Origin: Natranaeroarchaeum sulfidigenes
GTDB taxonomy: Archaea > Halobacteriota > Halobacteria > Halobacteriales > Natronoarchaeaceae
Direction of reading: 5' to 3'
DNA length: 64,000 nt
NCBI RefSeq assembly: GCF_017094485.1
Contig: NZ_CP064786.1
Span: 124,001-188,000, forward strand
The position numbers and the translations under genes are program-made. Positions 18,578 through 27,250 of this stretch are shown one piece after another. Numbering within the stretch: position 1 is the first letter of the stretch; every line of letters begins with the position of its first letter. Under the pieces are notes generated by a model, which did no database searches, was not told the DNA's origin, and worked only from the letters and a program-made list of their open reading frames with translations.

Positions 18578-20764
18578 TCAGGGCGTCGGCGGCGCACCAT
18601 CGTAGGCGTCGTGATCTGTGTAGAAATTGAGCATGGCGAACTTGAGTTTCTCGGGATCGACGTCGAGCATCTCCTCGCGTTCCTCGGCGGGGAACGCATC
18701 CCTGACGCTGTACTTGCCGAGGTCGCGCTCTTTCTCGGCGGTGTAGCGGGCATCGAGCAGGATTCGAACTCCGACGTCTTCGGGCGACCGGAGCACGCGC
18801 CCGAGCGCCTGTCTGGTCTTCCGGATCGTCGGAATTTCGACGGCGTAGCGCCACCCGGCGTCGTCAACGCCCGTGCGACCGCCGAACGCGACGTCGTAGG
18901 CTTCCTGGACCGCCTCCGAACGGTCGTCCAGATGCGGGTACGGGACGCCGACAACGGCGACGGTGCTGGCGTCGTCACCGTCGAAGCTCACTCCCTCCGA
19001 GAGGGTCCCCCATAGCGAGGTTAGCAGGACGCCGCCGTCGTCGTCGACGAAGGACTGGCGGAGCTCCTCGGCGCTCGTTCCGGCCTGATCGAGGTAGAGG
19101 TTCTCCGGCTGAATACTCGACTGCAAGTGTCCGTGATACCGCTCGGCTTCGCCGTAGCTCGGAAAAAAGGCGAGGGTGTTCCCGGGCGTGAACTCGGCGG
19201 CGTCGGCCAGCGCGTCGGCGACGGCTTCCTGTACCTCGGGATCCTCGCGGTCGCTGGCGAACAGCGGCGGCGTCCCGACGGCGTAGGTGCGGCGGTTCTC
19301 CGGCGGGAACTGCAGTCCGTAGGCCAGCGTGACGGGACTCTCCAGTCCCAGCACGTCCTCGAACACGTCGAAGGGGCGCAGGGTTGCGCTCATCAGAACA
19401 GTAGCGTGGACTTCCTCGAACAGCTCGCCGGTCACCTCTCTCGGGATGCAGGTGTACAGCTCCGCGCGGCCGTAGACCTCACCTGTCCCCTCGTTTCGGC
19501 GGACGGAGACGACTGGGTACTTGCCGAGTTCGGTGCCGTCGGCCATCCACGACTCCAGGAACCGTGCGGCGGCCAGCGTCTGACACTCCTGGCGCGTGCT
19601 CGACTCGCCGCTCTTGTATGCCTCTTCGTACTCCTCGTCGAGTTCCCGACCGAGCTTTCGGGCCGACTTGACGTCTTCGTCGATCCCCCGTCCGGTGTAG
19701 CTCTGCAGGAAAGCGCGAGTGAGGTCGTCCCGCCCCTCCTCGTTGGCGATGGCGATATCATTCCAGTTCTCGTCGACCCCTTCGCGCCCGCCGAAGCCAA
19801 AGGCGTCCTCGTACGTCTCCACGAGCGCGTCCCGAAAGGTCCGGATGACGTTGTCGGCCTGCTCGGCGCGCAGGTCGTCGCTGTCTTTCAGTTCGTCCAG
19901 CGCGGCGTCGAGCGTGTTCTCGGTCAGGGTCTTCGTCGCGTGCTCGCGGGCCGACCCCTCGACGTTGTGGGCCTCGTCGAAGACGGTGATGACGTCGTCG
20001 GGCTCGCGACCGAGCCACCGGAAGAACTGTTCGCGGATGGCCGGGTCGAGCAGGTGGTGGTAGTTACAGACCACGAGATCGACGCCCTCGATCCCCTCCT
20101 TGAGGAGTTCGTAGCCACAGAAGCCCTGCTCGCCGGCGTGCTCGTAGATCTCGTCGGGCGTCCGGACGTCCTCGTAGAGCCAGCCGAAAAACTCGTCCGT
20201 ATCGGCGGTGAGGTTCTCGTAGTAGTACTCGCAGGTGTTCTGTTCTTCGAGGCTCTCGACCTGTTCTTCGAGCGAGTCGAGTTCGTCCATCACCGCGCTC
20301 CGGGCTTCCGTGGCGCGCTCGTCGCCCTCCTGGCTGGCCTCCAGGAGCTCCTGTTGACGGCGCTCTAGTTGATTCCTGTCGCGCTCGGCATCGACCAGAT
20401 CGTAGGTGTTGTCCCGGAGCACCTGACACTCCTCGTAGTCGACCTCGATATGACACATCGAGGATTTTCCCCGGAAGACGACCGCACGGATCGGCTCCTG
20501 CTTCGTGATCTGGCGGGCCTCGTGGACGAACTGGCGCATCTGCTGGTGGACGCTGGTCGTGATGACGACCGTCTTGTCCGCCTCGCGGGCGTACTCCAGC
20601 GCGGGCACGAGCGCCGAGAGCGTCTTCCCCGTCCCGCAGGCCCCCTCGAAGAGGACATCCTGTCCGCGGGAAAGTCCATTGTAGATGCGGTCCATCGCCT
20701 CCCGCTGGTTCTCGTAGGCCTCCTCGTAGGGAAAAAAGCGCATGTACCCGTTGGTCTCTGGCAC
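18578..20764 (-). CDS. XPD/Rad3-family DNA helicase with Fe-S cluster
   Basis: A 728-residue SF2 helicase. Walker A is GACGTGKT at residues 41-48 and the DEAH box is at 263-266. Fe-S ligands are likely Cys104, Cys113, Cys178 and Cys216. Between the second and third there is a charged, probably coiled-coil insert of about 55 residues. The C-terminal half has SLWGTLSEGVSFDGDD and a final motif RQALGRVLRSPEDVG. XPD-type enzymes unwind 5'-3' in repair. It is divergent from the tspO gene with an 80-base gap. A 413-residue frame on the other strand is an antisense shadow. Confidence 0.9.
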   Translation of the reverse strand: MPETNGYMRFFPYEEAYENQREAMDRIYNGLSRGQDVLFEGACGTGKTLSALVPALEYAREADKTVVITTSVHQQMRQFVHEARQITKQEPIRAVVFRGKSSMCHIEVDYEECQVLRDNTYDLVDAERDRNQLERRQQELLEASQEGDERATEARSAVMDELDSLEEQVESLEEQNTCEYYYENLTADTDEFFGWLYEDVRTPDEIYEHAGEQGFCGYELLKEGIEGVDLVVCNYHHLLDPAIREQFFRWLGREPDDVITVFDEAHNVEGSAREHATKTLTENTLDAALDELKDSDDLRAEQADNVIRTFRDALVETYEDAFGFGGREGVDENWNDIAIANEEGRDDLTRAFLQSYTGRGIDEDVKSARKLGRELDEEYEEAYKSGESSTRQECQTLAAARFLESWMADGTELGKYPVVSVRRNEGTGEVYGRAELYTCIPREVTGELFEEVHATVLMSATLRPFDVFEDVLGLESPVTLAYGLQFPPENRRTYAVGTPPLFASDREDPEVQEAVADALADAAEFTPGNTLAFFPSYGEAERYHGHLQSSIQPENLYLDQAGTSAEELRQSFVDDDGGVLLTSLWGTLSEGVSFDGDDASTVAVVGVPYPHLDDRSEAVQEAYDVAFGGRTGVDDAGWRYAVEIPTIRKTRQALGRVLRSPEDVGVRILLDARYTAEKERDLGKYSVRDAFPAEEREEMLDVDPEKLKFAMLNFYTDHDAYDGAPPTP

Positions 20765-20844
20765 GTCTGTGAGGTGGCGCGTATTCTACTAAAAGGGTTC
20801 GCCCGACCCAAACGGCTACCAGCCTCCGCCTCCTTTATTCACCC

Positions 20845-21357
20845 ATGAGCCACTCGACCTCCGCGGGCATTAGGGGACGATTCGACGACCTCGACGGGCG
20901 CGATCTACTCGCACTGGCCGGGTTCATCGTCGGCGTCAACGTCGTCGGCGCGCTGCCGGCCGTCTTCGCGGGCTCAGACACCTCCTGGATCGAACGACCG
21001 TGGTTCTACCCACCGGAAATCGCCTTTCCGATCGTCTGGACGCTCCTGTTTACGCTGATGGGCCTCGCCCTCTTTCTCCTCTGGCGTCGCGGGATCGGGC
21101 GACGTAACGTCAAGCTCGCATTCGGCGTCTTCGCCGCCCAGATGGCGATCAACGTGACGTGGACGCCGGTCTTTTTTGGCCTGCAAGAGCCGGGCTGGGG
21201 ACTTGCGATCGTCCTCGCGCTCTGGGTAGCAATCGTCGCGACGATCTACGCCTTTGACCGGGTGGATCGGCGCGCTGCCGCCCTGCTGGTGCCGTATCTG
21301 GCGTGGGTGAGTTTTGCGGCGGTGTTGAACTTCGAGATCTGGCAGCCAAGCGGTTGA
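20845..21357 (+). CDS. tspO: TspO/MBR-family membrane protein
   Basis: A 170-residue protein with five hydrophobic helices. The TspO signature is present: WFYPPEIAFPIVWTLLFTLMG, AINVTWTPVFFGLQEPG and a last helix PYLAWVSFAAVLNFEIW. The family binds tetrapyrroles and cholesterol-like ligands and is linked to stress and pigment regulation. A 24-residue hydrophilic N-terminus precedes the first helix. It is divergent from xpd and is followed by a membrane-bound regulator gene after 67 bases, possibly in one transcript. Confidence 0.9.
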   Translation: MSHSTSAGIRGRFDDLDGRDLLALAGFIVGVNVVGALPAVFAGSDTSWIERPWFYPPEIAFPIVWTLLFTLMGLALFLLWRRGIGRRNVKLAFGVFAAQMAINVTWTPVFFGLQEPGWGLAIVLALWVAIVATIYAFDRVDRRAAALLVPYLAWVSFAAVLNFEIWQPSG

Positions 21358-21424
21358 CATCCCCCGCTTTGACTCGCAAAACAGAACGCTTTGATACGTT
21401 CGCGTGCAAGATTACCACAAGACC

Positions 21425-22039
21425 GTGAACGCAAGACAGGCAGATTACGTGGCGCTGGTAGTTGTTGGGGCCGTGCTCCTCATCGGGCTCGCGCTCACCT
21501 GGCAGTCCTACCAGCAGTGGCTCGCGCTGGGAGAGATGGGCGGGCATATGGGTGACGGGGCGGCGGCGATGCACGGCACGCACCCGCTATGGTACCTGCT
21601 CGGCACCGTCGTCGCCGTTGCCCTCGTGGGCGGTGGCTACCTCGCGGTCCGCGATCAGTTCGTCGCGGACGATGCTACTGGGACCACGAGTGCGGTGATG
21701 GCCGACGACCCAGTGGCGGCTGATGCTGGCGTCGATTCGGCTGCGGACACGGCAGGCGACGGTGGAACCGGTGATACTGTCGAGTCGAGTGATGCCGACG
21801 AGTCAGACCGTCCATCACGCCCCCTCCTCGACGTCCTGCCCGAAGACGAACGCCGCATTCTCCAGCCAGTGATCGACTCACCGGGACTGACCCAGATTGA
21901 ACTTCGCGATCGTGCCGACTTCTCGAAGAGCAAGGTGAGCCAGACGGTGAGTGACCTGGAGCAACGCGGACTGCTCTACCGCGAACCGCAGGGGCGGACG
22001 TATCGCGTGTACCCGTCGGACGATCTCGACGAGCCATAG
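21425..22039 (+). CDS. Membrane-anchored winged-helix regulator with Met/His-rich outer loop
   Basis: A 204-residue protein with a GTG start at 21425 (MNARQADYVALVVVG); a GTG at 21404 is an alternative. Helix one covers about residues 8-28. A loop with MGGHMGDGAAAMHGTHP follows and then helix two (about 58-78). A low-complexity Asp/Ala/Thr linker leads to a MarR-like winged helix near 140-200 (LTQIELRDRADFSKSKVSQTVSDLEQRGLLYRE). The short loop outside the membrane has four methionines and three histidines, like copper-binding segments. This is a one-component sensor layout. The neighbouring secreted His-rich protein has a similar Met/His stretch. Confidence 0.8.
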   Translation: MNARQADYVALVVVGAVLLIGLALTWQSYQQWLALGEMGGHMGDGAAAMHGTHPLWYLLGTVVAVALVGGGYLAVRDQFVADDATGTTSAVMADDPVAADAGVDSAADTAGDGGTGDTVESSDADESDRPSRPLLDVLPEDERRILQPVIDSPGLTQIELRDRADFSKSKVSQTVSDLEQRGLLYREPQGRTYRVYPSDDLDEP

Positions 22040-22104
22040 CGCGACACTCCCGAAATCTGGCCGGACGAACGATCTCCTCGAAAAGAACGTCTCAAAACCG
22101 CGTA

Positions 22105-22124
22105 AAAACGTTCTAAAACGTTCT
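22105..22124. promoter_or_regulatory. Tandem decamer upstream of the His-rich protein gene
   Basis: AAAACGTTCT occurs twice with no gap (22105-22114 and 22115-22124). The reverse of its core, AGAACGT, lies at 22084-22090. The site is about 70 bases before the His-rich gene and 70 bases after the membrane regulator. It is a candidate operator for that regulator. Confidence 0.4.
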
Positions 22125-22190
22125 CGTGGGTAAGTTCACAGCCATGGACATAACCATCCATGCCTCATTTGTACAACTGGACGCACTACC

Positions 22191-22559
22191 ATGAGACAGA
22201 CACTGACCACAATCGCCGTCGCACTCGCGGTCATCGTTGCACTGTTCGGAGCTGTCGGCTTCGTCAGTGCTGACACGACTGACCAGGAACAGAATCCACA
22301 GACGAACGGGCCCGTCGGACCGATGGCCGATCACGCGCCCGGGCAGTTCGGCGAGATGATGCAGGGTATGGCAGGTGAGCACGTCCCGGGCATGCACAGC
22401 GATGATCACGAACACGGTGAACATCACGCCGAGCACGAACCCGGTGAACATCACGCCGAGCACGAACCCGGTGAACATCACGCCGAGCACGAACCCGGTG
22501 AACATCACGCCGAGCACGAGTCCAGCGAGCGCCATGCCGGGAACGGCGGCCACTGCTAA
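22191..22559 (+). CDS. Secreted His-rich repeat protein, possible metal binder
   Basis: A 122-residue protein with a signal peptide (MRQTLTTIAVALAVIVALFG then VSADTT). After a Met/Gly/His stretch (MMQGMAGEHVPGMHSDDHEHG) there are four copies of the nonapeptide GEHHAEHEP; the last is altered. It ends HAGNGGHC, with one terminal Cys. More than a fifth of the mature chain is histidine, which suggests binding of Cu, Ni, Zn or Co outside the membrane. The DNA repeats are identical, which points to recent tandem expansion. It follows a membrane regulator with a Met/His loop. No transporter is adjacent. Confidence 0.75.
   Translation: MRQTLTTIAVALAVIVALFGAVGFVSADTTDQEQNPQTNGPVGPMADHAPGQFGEMMQGMAGEHVPGMHSDDHEHGEHHAEHEPGEHHAEHEPGEHHAEHEPGEHHAEHESSERHAGNGGHC
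22416..22523 (+). repeat. Four tandem 27-bp repeats inside the His-rich gene
   Basis: The unit starts GGTGAACATCACGCCGAGCA and is 27 bases long, a multiple of three. Copies lie at 22416-22442, 22443-22469, 22470-22496 and 22497-22523. The first three are identical and only the end of the fourth differs. There are no spacers, so it is not CRISPR. Copy number could change by slippage without breaking the frame. Confidence 0.9.
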
Positions 22560-22582
22560 GTGACTGACGTCTTTTCTGCGGA

Positions 22583-23575
22583 CTACTCCCCGGGTTCCAG
22601 CGCGAGCGAGGCCAGCATTGCCTCTAGCTGTACCTGCTCGTTTGCGCCCTGCGTGATCCGGTAGTCGGCTTCGCCGACGCGGTCCATCAGCCGGACGGCG
22701 GCTTCCTCTTCGATCTCCAGGTCCCAGACAGAGCGGTGCAGTTGGTCGATGATGTCGCCGCCGGCGATCCCCTTGTCGATCAGTAGATCGCGGAGCTGAC
22801 TGCGGGCGGCGACGAAGTCGCCGTCGATGGCCGTCTGGACCATCTCCTGAACCTCCTCGGGCCGGGCGGTGGCGGTGATCTTGAAAACTGTCTCTTCGTC
22901 AACGGTCTCACCCATCACTGCGGCGGCCTGGAGGGCGTTGATCGCCTTGCGCATGTCGCCATCGGCGGCGTATATCAGTGCGTCGACGCCGTCCTGCGTG
23001 AGCGTGATGCCCTCCTCATCGGCGATCTTCCGGATCTGTGTCTCGACGGCGTCGTCGCCAAGCGGCGCGTAGCGAAAGACGGCACATCGGGACTGGATCG
23101 GGTCGATGATCTTGCTGGAGTAGTTACACGAGAGGATAAAGCGGGTGTTGTTCGAGAACTGCTCCATCGTCCGGCGGAGCGCGGACTGGGCGTCGCTGGT
23201 CAGCGCGTCGGCCTCGTCCAGAAAGATGATGCTCGGTTTCGACCCCGCTCGGCCGCTCCAGTCGGTGCTGGCGAAGTTCTTGATCTTCTCGCGGACGACG
23301 TCGATCCCGCGCTCGTCGGAGGCGTTCAACTCGAGGAAGTTTTCCTCCCAGTTGTCGCCGTACAGCTCCTTGACGATGGCGACGGCGCTGGCGGTCTTGC
23401 CAACCCCAGCCGGCCCGGCAAACAGCAGGTGCGGCAGGTCGTCACGCTCGATGTAGCTTTGCAGCCGGTCGGTGATGTTGTCGTGGCCGACCACGTCGTC
23501 GAGCGTGTGTGGCCGGTACTTCTCCGTCCAGACGTCCTCGCGGCCCCCCACGGACTCGGCTTCGGCATCGCTCAT
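22583..23575 (-). CDS. rfcA: Replication factor C small subunit
   Basis: A 330-residue clamp-loader AAA+ ATPase. Walker A GPAGVGKT lies at residues 54-61, Walker B LDEADAL near 120, sensor 1 Asn in ILSCNYSSK near 151, and the arginine-finger SRC near 162. The start [22 protein letters not shown] carries the typical RFC box. All catalytic residues are intact. With the large subunit and other small subunits it loads the PCNA clamp. A second, degenerate RFC small subunit is encoded about 10 kb away. It is followed on the same strand by nothing and preceded by a membrane protein gene after 55 bases. Confidence 0.95.
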   Translation of the reverse strand: MSDAEAESVGGREDVWTEKYRPHTLDDVVGHDNITDRLQSYIERDDLPHLLFAGPAGVGKTASAVAIVKELYGDNWEENFLELNASDERGIDVVREKIKNFASTDWSGRAGSKPSIIFLDEADALTSDAQSALRRTMEQFSNNTRFILSCNYSSKIIDPIQSRCAVFRYAPLGDDAVETQIRKIADEEGITLTQDGVDALIYAADGDMRKAINALQAAAVMGETVDEETVFKITATARPEEVQEMVQTAIDGDFVAARSQLRDLLIDKGIAGGDIIDQLHRSVWDLEIEEEAAVRLMDRVGEADYRITQGANEQVQLEAMLASLALEPGE

Positions 23576-23630
23576 ACTCCGTGTCTGGTTCTTCGATGCT
23601 ATAAAACGTCCGAGAGCGGGCAGCGCCGAC

Positions 23631-24152
23631 CTACTGTTCCTCGTCGCCGTTTTCGCCCGCTGTCACTCGATCAGCCAGTAGCTCGGCCATCGGATCGAGC
23701 GAGTCGTACACCTGCCACGCGATAACCGCCAGCGGCGGGAGTGCAAGCAGGAAGAAGGCCAGATCGTAGAGCCACGCCAGTCCGTCGAGCAGAGGAACGA
23801 TCGCGGGCGCGAGACCGCGGTGGGCGATCACGATTGCCACGAACACGACCAGCAACTGTGCGATCGTTGCCACGTCGTCGACGACGAGTCGCGGGCCGTC
23901 GAGCGCCGAGGTGACGAGCCGCTTGACTGCTGGCGCAAGCGAGATCAGCAGCCCGACGAGTACGATCGTGACGACCGCGCTCACGAGCGCCATGAAGGTG
24001 ACCGGCGAGCCTGGGACGAGCCGGTCGATACCTGGTAGCAGGGAGACGAGCCCCAGCAGCAGTACGAGTGCCACCGTAGCGAGCAGTAGCTTCCCAATCC
24101 GGTGGATCGTCCGGTCGTCCAGTGCGTTGTGGTCGGTGTAGTTACCTGTCAT
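23631..24152 (-). CDS. Multi-helix membrane protein, unknown function
   Basis: A 173-residue protein taking the ATG at 24152 ([13 protein letters not shown]). It has four hydrophobic helices (about residues 20-40, 48-72, 90-112 and 118-145) with short loops, and a charged C-terminus ending NGDEEQ. Leu/Val/Ala dominate, with few polar residues in the helices, so it does not look like a carrier. It lies upstream of rfcA on the same strand and may share its transcript. I do not recognise a named family. Confidence 0.7.
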   Translation of the reverse strand: MTGNYTDHNALDDRTIHRIGKLLLATVALVLLLGLVSLLPGIDRLVPGSPVTFMALVSAVVTIVLVGLLISLAPAVKRLVTSALDGPRLVVDDVATIAQLLVVFVAIVIAHRGLAPAIVPLLDGLAWLYDLAFFLLALPPLAVIAWQVYDSLDPMAELLADRVTAGENGDEEQ

Positions 24153-24359
24153 CGTTGCAGTCGAATCCGGGTGCCGAGCGGACAAATACCGTCCCTGTCG
24201 TTGATTCGCTTCGCTTCGTTTTATTACGTTCATAACGACACGTCAAGAGCCCGGCATCCCGGCGTTCGACGGTTGCTCACGGATTTGAACGATCCTACCG
24301 GGTGCCAGCAAGGGCACCGTGGCGACACCCTCAAGCCATCGACGGCGCAACGATGAGCT

Positions 24360-24557
24360 ATGCAGGTCACCGTCGAGGTAAAGGGCGAGCAGACGGTCGA
24401 ACTCGACGTCGAGGACGCGACCTACGCGGAGCTACTGGAGCGGGTCGACGTCAGCCCGCACGAGGCGTCCGTGCTGGTCGACGGCCGCCCAGTTCCGGAG
24501 GACCAGCCAGTCGAGGCCGAGCACGTCACCGTGTTGCGGCTGATCAAAGGGGGGTAG
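24360..24557 (+). CDS. samp2: Ubiquitin-like small archaeal modifier protein, SAMP2 type
   Basis: A 65-residue beta-grasp protein starting MQVTVEVKGEQTVE and ending RLIKGG. The C-terminal diglycine is the site activated by the E1-like UbaA. The segment SPHEASVLVDGRPVPEDQ closely resembles the known Haloferax SAMP2. SAMP2 both tags proteins and provides sulfur for tRNA wobble-uridine thiolation. It stands alone before trpB with a 69-base gap. A 6-bp hairpin (GGTGCC/GGCACC, 24301-24318) lies upstream. Confidence 0.9.
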   Translation: MQVTVEVKGEQTVELDVEDATYAELLERVDVSPHEASVLVDGRPVPEDQPVEAEHVTVLRLIKGG

Positions 24558-24626
24558 CCGTTTCAGCGCCGTCTTTCGTGTCGTCGCTACCGCACGATTT
24601 AGGGCAATCCACGCCAAGTGAGGGGT

Positions 24627-25787
24627 ATGTCATCCGATGGCAAGTTCGGTGAGTTCGGTGGCCGACACGTTCCGGAACCGCTCGAAGCGCCCCTGCAGGG
24701 GCTGGCAGACGCCTTCGATCGGTTCGTCGACGATGAGGAGTTCCAGTCCGAGCTCGCCTACTATCTGAAACACTTCGCAGGGCGTCCCACGCCGGTCTTC
24801 TACGCCGAGACCCTGAGCGAGCGCTACGACGCGGAGATCTACTTCAAACACGAGGACCTGCTCCACGGCGGCGCCCACAAGCTCAACAACACGCTCGGAC
24901 AGGCGCTGCTCGCAAAGCGTGCGGGCAAAGAGCGGTTGATCGCCGAGACCGGCGCGGGCCAGCACGGCACCGCGACGGCGATGGTTGGTGCACTGCTGGA
25001 TATCGACACCACGGTCTACATGGGCCGTAAGGACATCCAGCGCCAGGAGATGAACGCCTTCCGGATGCGCCTGATGGGCGCGGAGGTCGAGGAGGTCACC
25101 CGCGGCAACGAGGGACTCGCCGAGGCGGTCGACGCGGCGCTCGAAGACCTGGTCGAGAATTACGAGAACACCCACTATCTCGTCGGCAGCGCGGTCGGCC
25201 CCGACCCCTTCCCACGGATGGTCCGGGAGTTCCAGTCCGTCATCGGCGAGGAGGCCCGCGAGCAGATCCAGCAACTGCACGGCGACCTGCCTGACGCCTG
25301 CGTCGCCTGCGTCGGCGGCGGCTCGAACGCCATCGGTCTCTGGCACGCGTTCAAAGACGACGACGTGGCCTTTTACGGCGCAGAGCCGGGCGGACTTGAC
25401 GACACACACCACTCCGCGCCACTCTCGAAGACGAGAAAGGACGACCCGGAGATCTTCCAGGGCATGAAGACGAAAGTGATCGACGAGGATACGGAAAACC
25501 ATTCGGTCTCCGCCGGGCTGGACTACCCCGCGGTCGGTCCCGAGCACGCCGCTCTACAGGCGCTCGGACGAGCCGAGTACCACGCCGTCTCCGACGAGGA
25601 GGCACTCGCCGCGTTCCGGGAACTCAGCGAGTCAGAGGGGATCATTCCCGCGCTGGAGCCGAGCCACGCCATCGCGCTCGCGATCAAACTCGCCGAGGAG
25701 GACCGCCACGACACGATTCTGGTCAACCTCTGTGGCCGCGGTGACAAGGACATGCAGACCGCCGCCGAGAAGTTCGATCTGAGCTAA
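24627..25787 (+). CDS. trpB: Tryptophan synthase beta chain
   Basis: A 386-residue PLP enzyme starting MSSDGKFGEFGGRHVPEPLE, the usual TrpB N-terminus. The PLP lysine is K85 in HKLNNTLGQA; the glycine-rich phosphate loop is GGGSNAIGLW near 230; the SGLDYPAVGPEHA segment is also standard. It joins indole and serine. It is TrpB1-type in length and sequence. No trpA or other trp gene is in the window, although haloarchaeal trpB usually lies in a trpCBA cluster. The stop overlaps the convergent GNAT gene by four bases. The T-run just after it (gccgttttt) may end transcription. Confidence 0.92.
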   Translation: MSSDGKFGEFGGRHVPEPLEAPLQGLADAFDRFVDDEEFQSELAYYLKHFAGRPTPVFYAETLSERYDAEIYFKHEDLLHGGAHKLNNTLGQALLAKRAGKERLIAETGAGQHGTATAMVGALLDIDTTVYMGRKDIQRQEMNAFRMRLMGAEVEEVTRGNEGLAEAVDAALEDLVENYENTHYLVGSAVGPDPFPRMVREFQSVIGEEAREQIQQLHGDLPDACVACVGGGSNAIGLWHAFKDDDVAFYGAEPGGLDDTHHSAPLSKTRKDDPEIFQGMKTKVIDEDTENHSVSAGLDYPAVGPEHAALQALGRAEYHAVSDEEALAAFRELSESEGIIPALEPSHAIALAIKLAEEDRHDTILVNLCGRGDKDMQTAAEKFDLS

Positions 25788-26323
25788 TCGAGCCGTTTTT
25801 CGAAGTGGACGAGTTCGTACTCGCCCAGCGTCGACTCGTCGACCTGCTCGTATCCCGCACTCGGATAGAACGCGATTGCCTTGCGCTGGCGGCGTGCCGT
25901 CGTCGCCAGGATCGGATCGAAGTCCGCCGCCGTGATCCGCGATTCGAGCGCTGCGAGGAGATCGCGACCGTAGCCCTGTCCCTGCACAGCGGGATGGACG
26001 CGCATTCGGTGGAGTTCCGCAGCGCCGGGAACCGTCCGTTCGTCCTCGTACCCCGCCTCGCCTGGCAGGTAGCCGCCGATCGCGACGACGGAGCCGTCGT
26101 GGGTCGTGATGGCCGCCGAGTCCTCGACCTCAAGTGGCTCCGGGAGGACGCCGACGAGGAACTCGCCACCTCGGTCCAGATACGACGCCGCGACGTCCGC
26201 GAGGTCGCCACTGCCGGGGATGTCGTCGGGGTCCGTTTCGGTCTCGGCCAGTGCTAGCTCGTCGACACGCTGGACCGCTTTCGCGTCCCGTTGATCGAAC
26301 GGTCGGCACCGGAGACCGCTCAT
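25784..26323 (-). CDS. GNAT-family N-acetyltransferase
   Basis: A 179-residue protein starting MSGLRCRPFDQRDAKAVQ. The acetyl-CoA site reads MRVHPAVQGQGYGRDLLAALE near residue 115, followed by the usual AIAFYPSAGYEQV. Before this is the GNAT beta core (TTHDGSVVAIGGYLP). The start overlaps the RIO1 stop by four bases (ATGA), so the two are translationally coupled. An unknown substrate linked to ribosome biogenesis or translation is possible because the operon also carries RIO1 and aIF1A. Confidence 0.85.
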   Translation of the reverse strand: MSGLRCRPFDQRDAKAVQRVDELALAETETDPDDIPGSGDLADVAASYLDRGGEFLVGVLPEPLEVEDSAAITTHDGSVVAIGGYLPGEAGYEDERTVPGAAELHRMRVHPAVQGQGYGRDLLAALESRITAADFDPILATTARRQRKAIAFYPSAGYEQVDESTLGEYELVHFEKRLD

Positions 26324-27198
26324 GGCTCGGCGTGCTCCTGGACCCACGCCAGCAGTTCGTCGCCGCTCACGTCCATCCCCTGTCGGCGGAAGAAGGATGC
26401 GACGTTCTCGCAGTCGCGTTCGAGGAACTCCTCGGCGTTCGGGTGGTGGACCGTCACCGCCTGCCCGACGTCGATGACGACCAGCTCGCCGTCGTAAAAG
26501 AGCACGTTGTACTCGCTGAGGTCGCCGTGGACCAACCCGGCCGCGTACAGCCGTCGGATGTACTCCCGGACGACCTCGAAGGCCGTCTCGGGGTTCTCGA
26601 TGGAGACCTCGGTGAGTCGTTTGGCCCGGCCGTCCTCGGTCCCGATATACTCCATGATCAGGACGTTTCGCTCGACCGCGAGCGGTTGAGGAACGCGAAC
26701 GCCCGCCTTGCGGGCGCGTTCGAGGTTCGAGAGCTCCTTGCGCGTCCAGGCCATCACGATCTTCTTTTTATCGCCGAGCTCCTCGAAGCGCGGATCGCCG
26801 ACCAGATACTCGCGCATGTCCTGGAAGTTGGTCGCGCGGGTGCGATACACCTTCATCGCGACCTCCTCTTCGCCCTCCCGGAGCAGGTCGAGCGATCGCT
26901 CACCGGCAAGTGCATTGTAGACGTTTGCCTCCTTGCCGGTCGAGAGCGGCCCGCCGATCGCGTCGACGTAGCCGTCCTGGACTAGCTTGTACAGCGCCGC
27001 GAAGGTGGCGTCGTCGAAGGCCCCGTCGTCGACCTTGAACCGGTCGGAGTCCTTGATCCGCTTGCGGAACTGGCTGAACTCCCGATCCCGCTTGCGGGCG
27101 ATCCGGTCGGCTTCCGTGTCGCTGACGTCGATCTGCTCGAACTCGTCGCCGGGCGCGTCGGACTCGTCGGGTTCGAGCAGGCCGTACTCGCCTGTCAT
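26320..27198 (-). CDS. rio1: RIO1-type serine/threonine protein kinase
   Basis: A 292-residue kinase. A charged N-terminus (1-60) precedes the RIO fold: nucleotide loop STGKEANVYNA near 87, lysine in EVAMKVYRT, catalytic loop LVHGDLSEYN near 222 with Asp and Asn, and metal-binding DVGQAV near 243. The region RATNFQDMREYLVGDPRF is the flexible loop typical of RIO1. In archaea RIO1 takes part in late small-subunit ribosome maturation. The gene sits between aIF1A upstream and a GNAT gene downstream, all on the reverse strand, consistent with a translation-related operon. Confidence 0.93.
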   Translation of the reverse strand: MTGEYGLLEPDESDAPGDEFEQIDVSDTEADRIARKRDREFSQFRKRIKDSDRFKVDDGAFDDATFAALYKLVQDGYVDAIGGPLSTGKEANVYNALAGERSLDLLREGEEEVAMKVYRTRATNFQDMREYLVGDPRFEELGDKKKIVMAWTRKELSNLERARKAGVRVPQPLAVERNVLIMEYIGTEDGRAKRLTEVSIENPETAFEVVREYIRRLYAAGLVHGDLSEYNVLFYDGELVVIDVGQAVTVHHPNAEEFLERDCENVASFFRRQGMDVSGDELLAWVQEHAEP

Positions 27199-27250
27199 CT
27201 ACTCCCGGGTACGGAATCCAGCGGTAAAAGGATGCGTTCTGCAGGCTCGA

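Noticed and set aside
18750-18790. tRNA-like tail (gaggattcgaactcc-type string)
   Set aside because: It lies inside xpd and no cloverleaf can be drawn around it.
19127-20368. 413-codon forward frame
   Set aside because: Antisense to xpd, with shadow-type composition.
22416-22523. CRISPR-like regular repeats
   Set aside because: The units are contiguous without spacers and lie inside a His-rich coding frame.
24301-24318. Riboswitch or attenuator before samp2
   Set aside because: Only a 6-bp hairpin is visible, too little to support a riboswitch.
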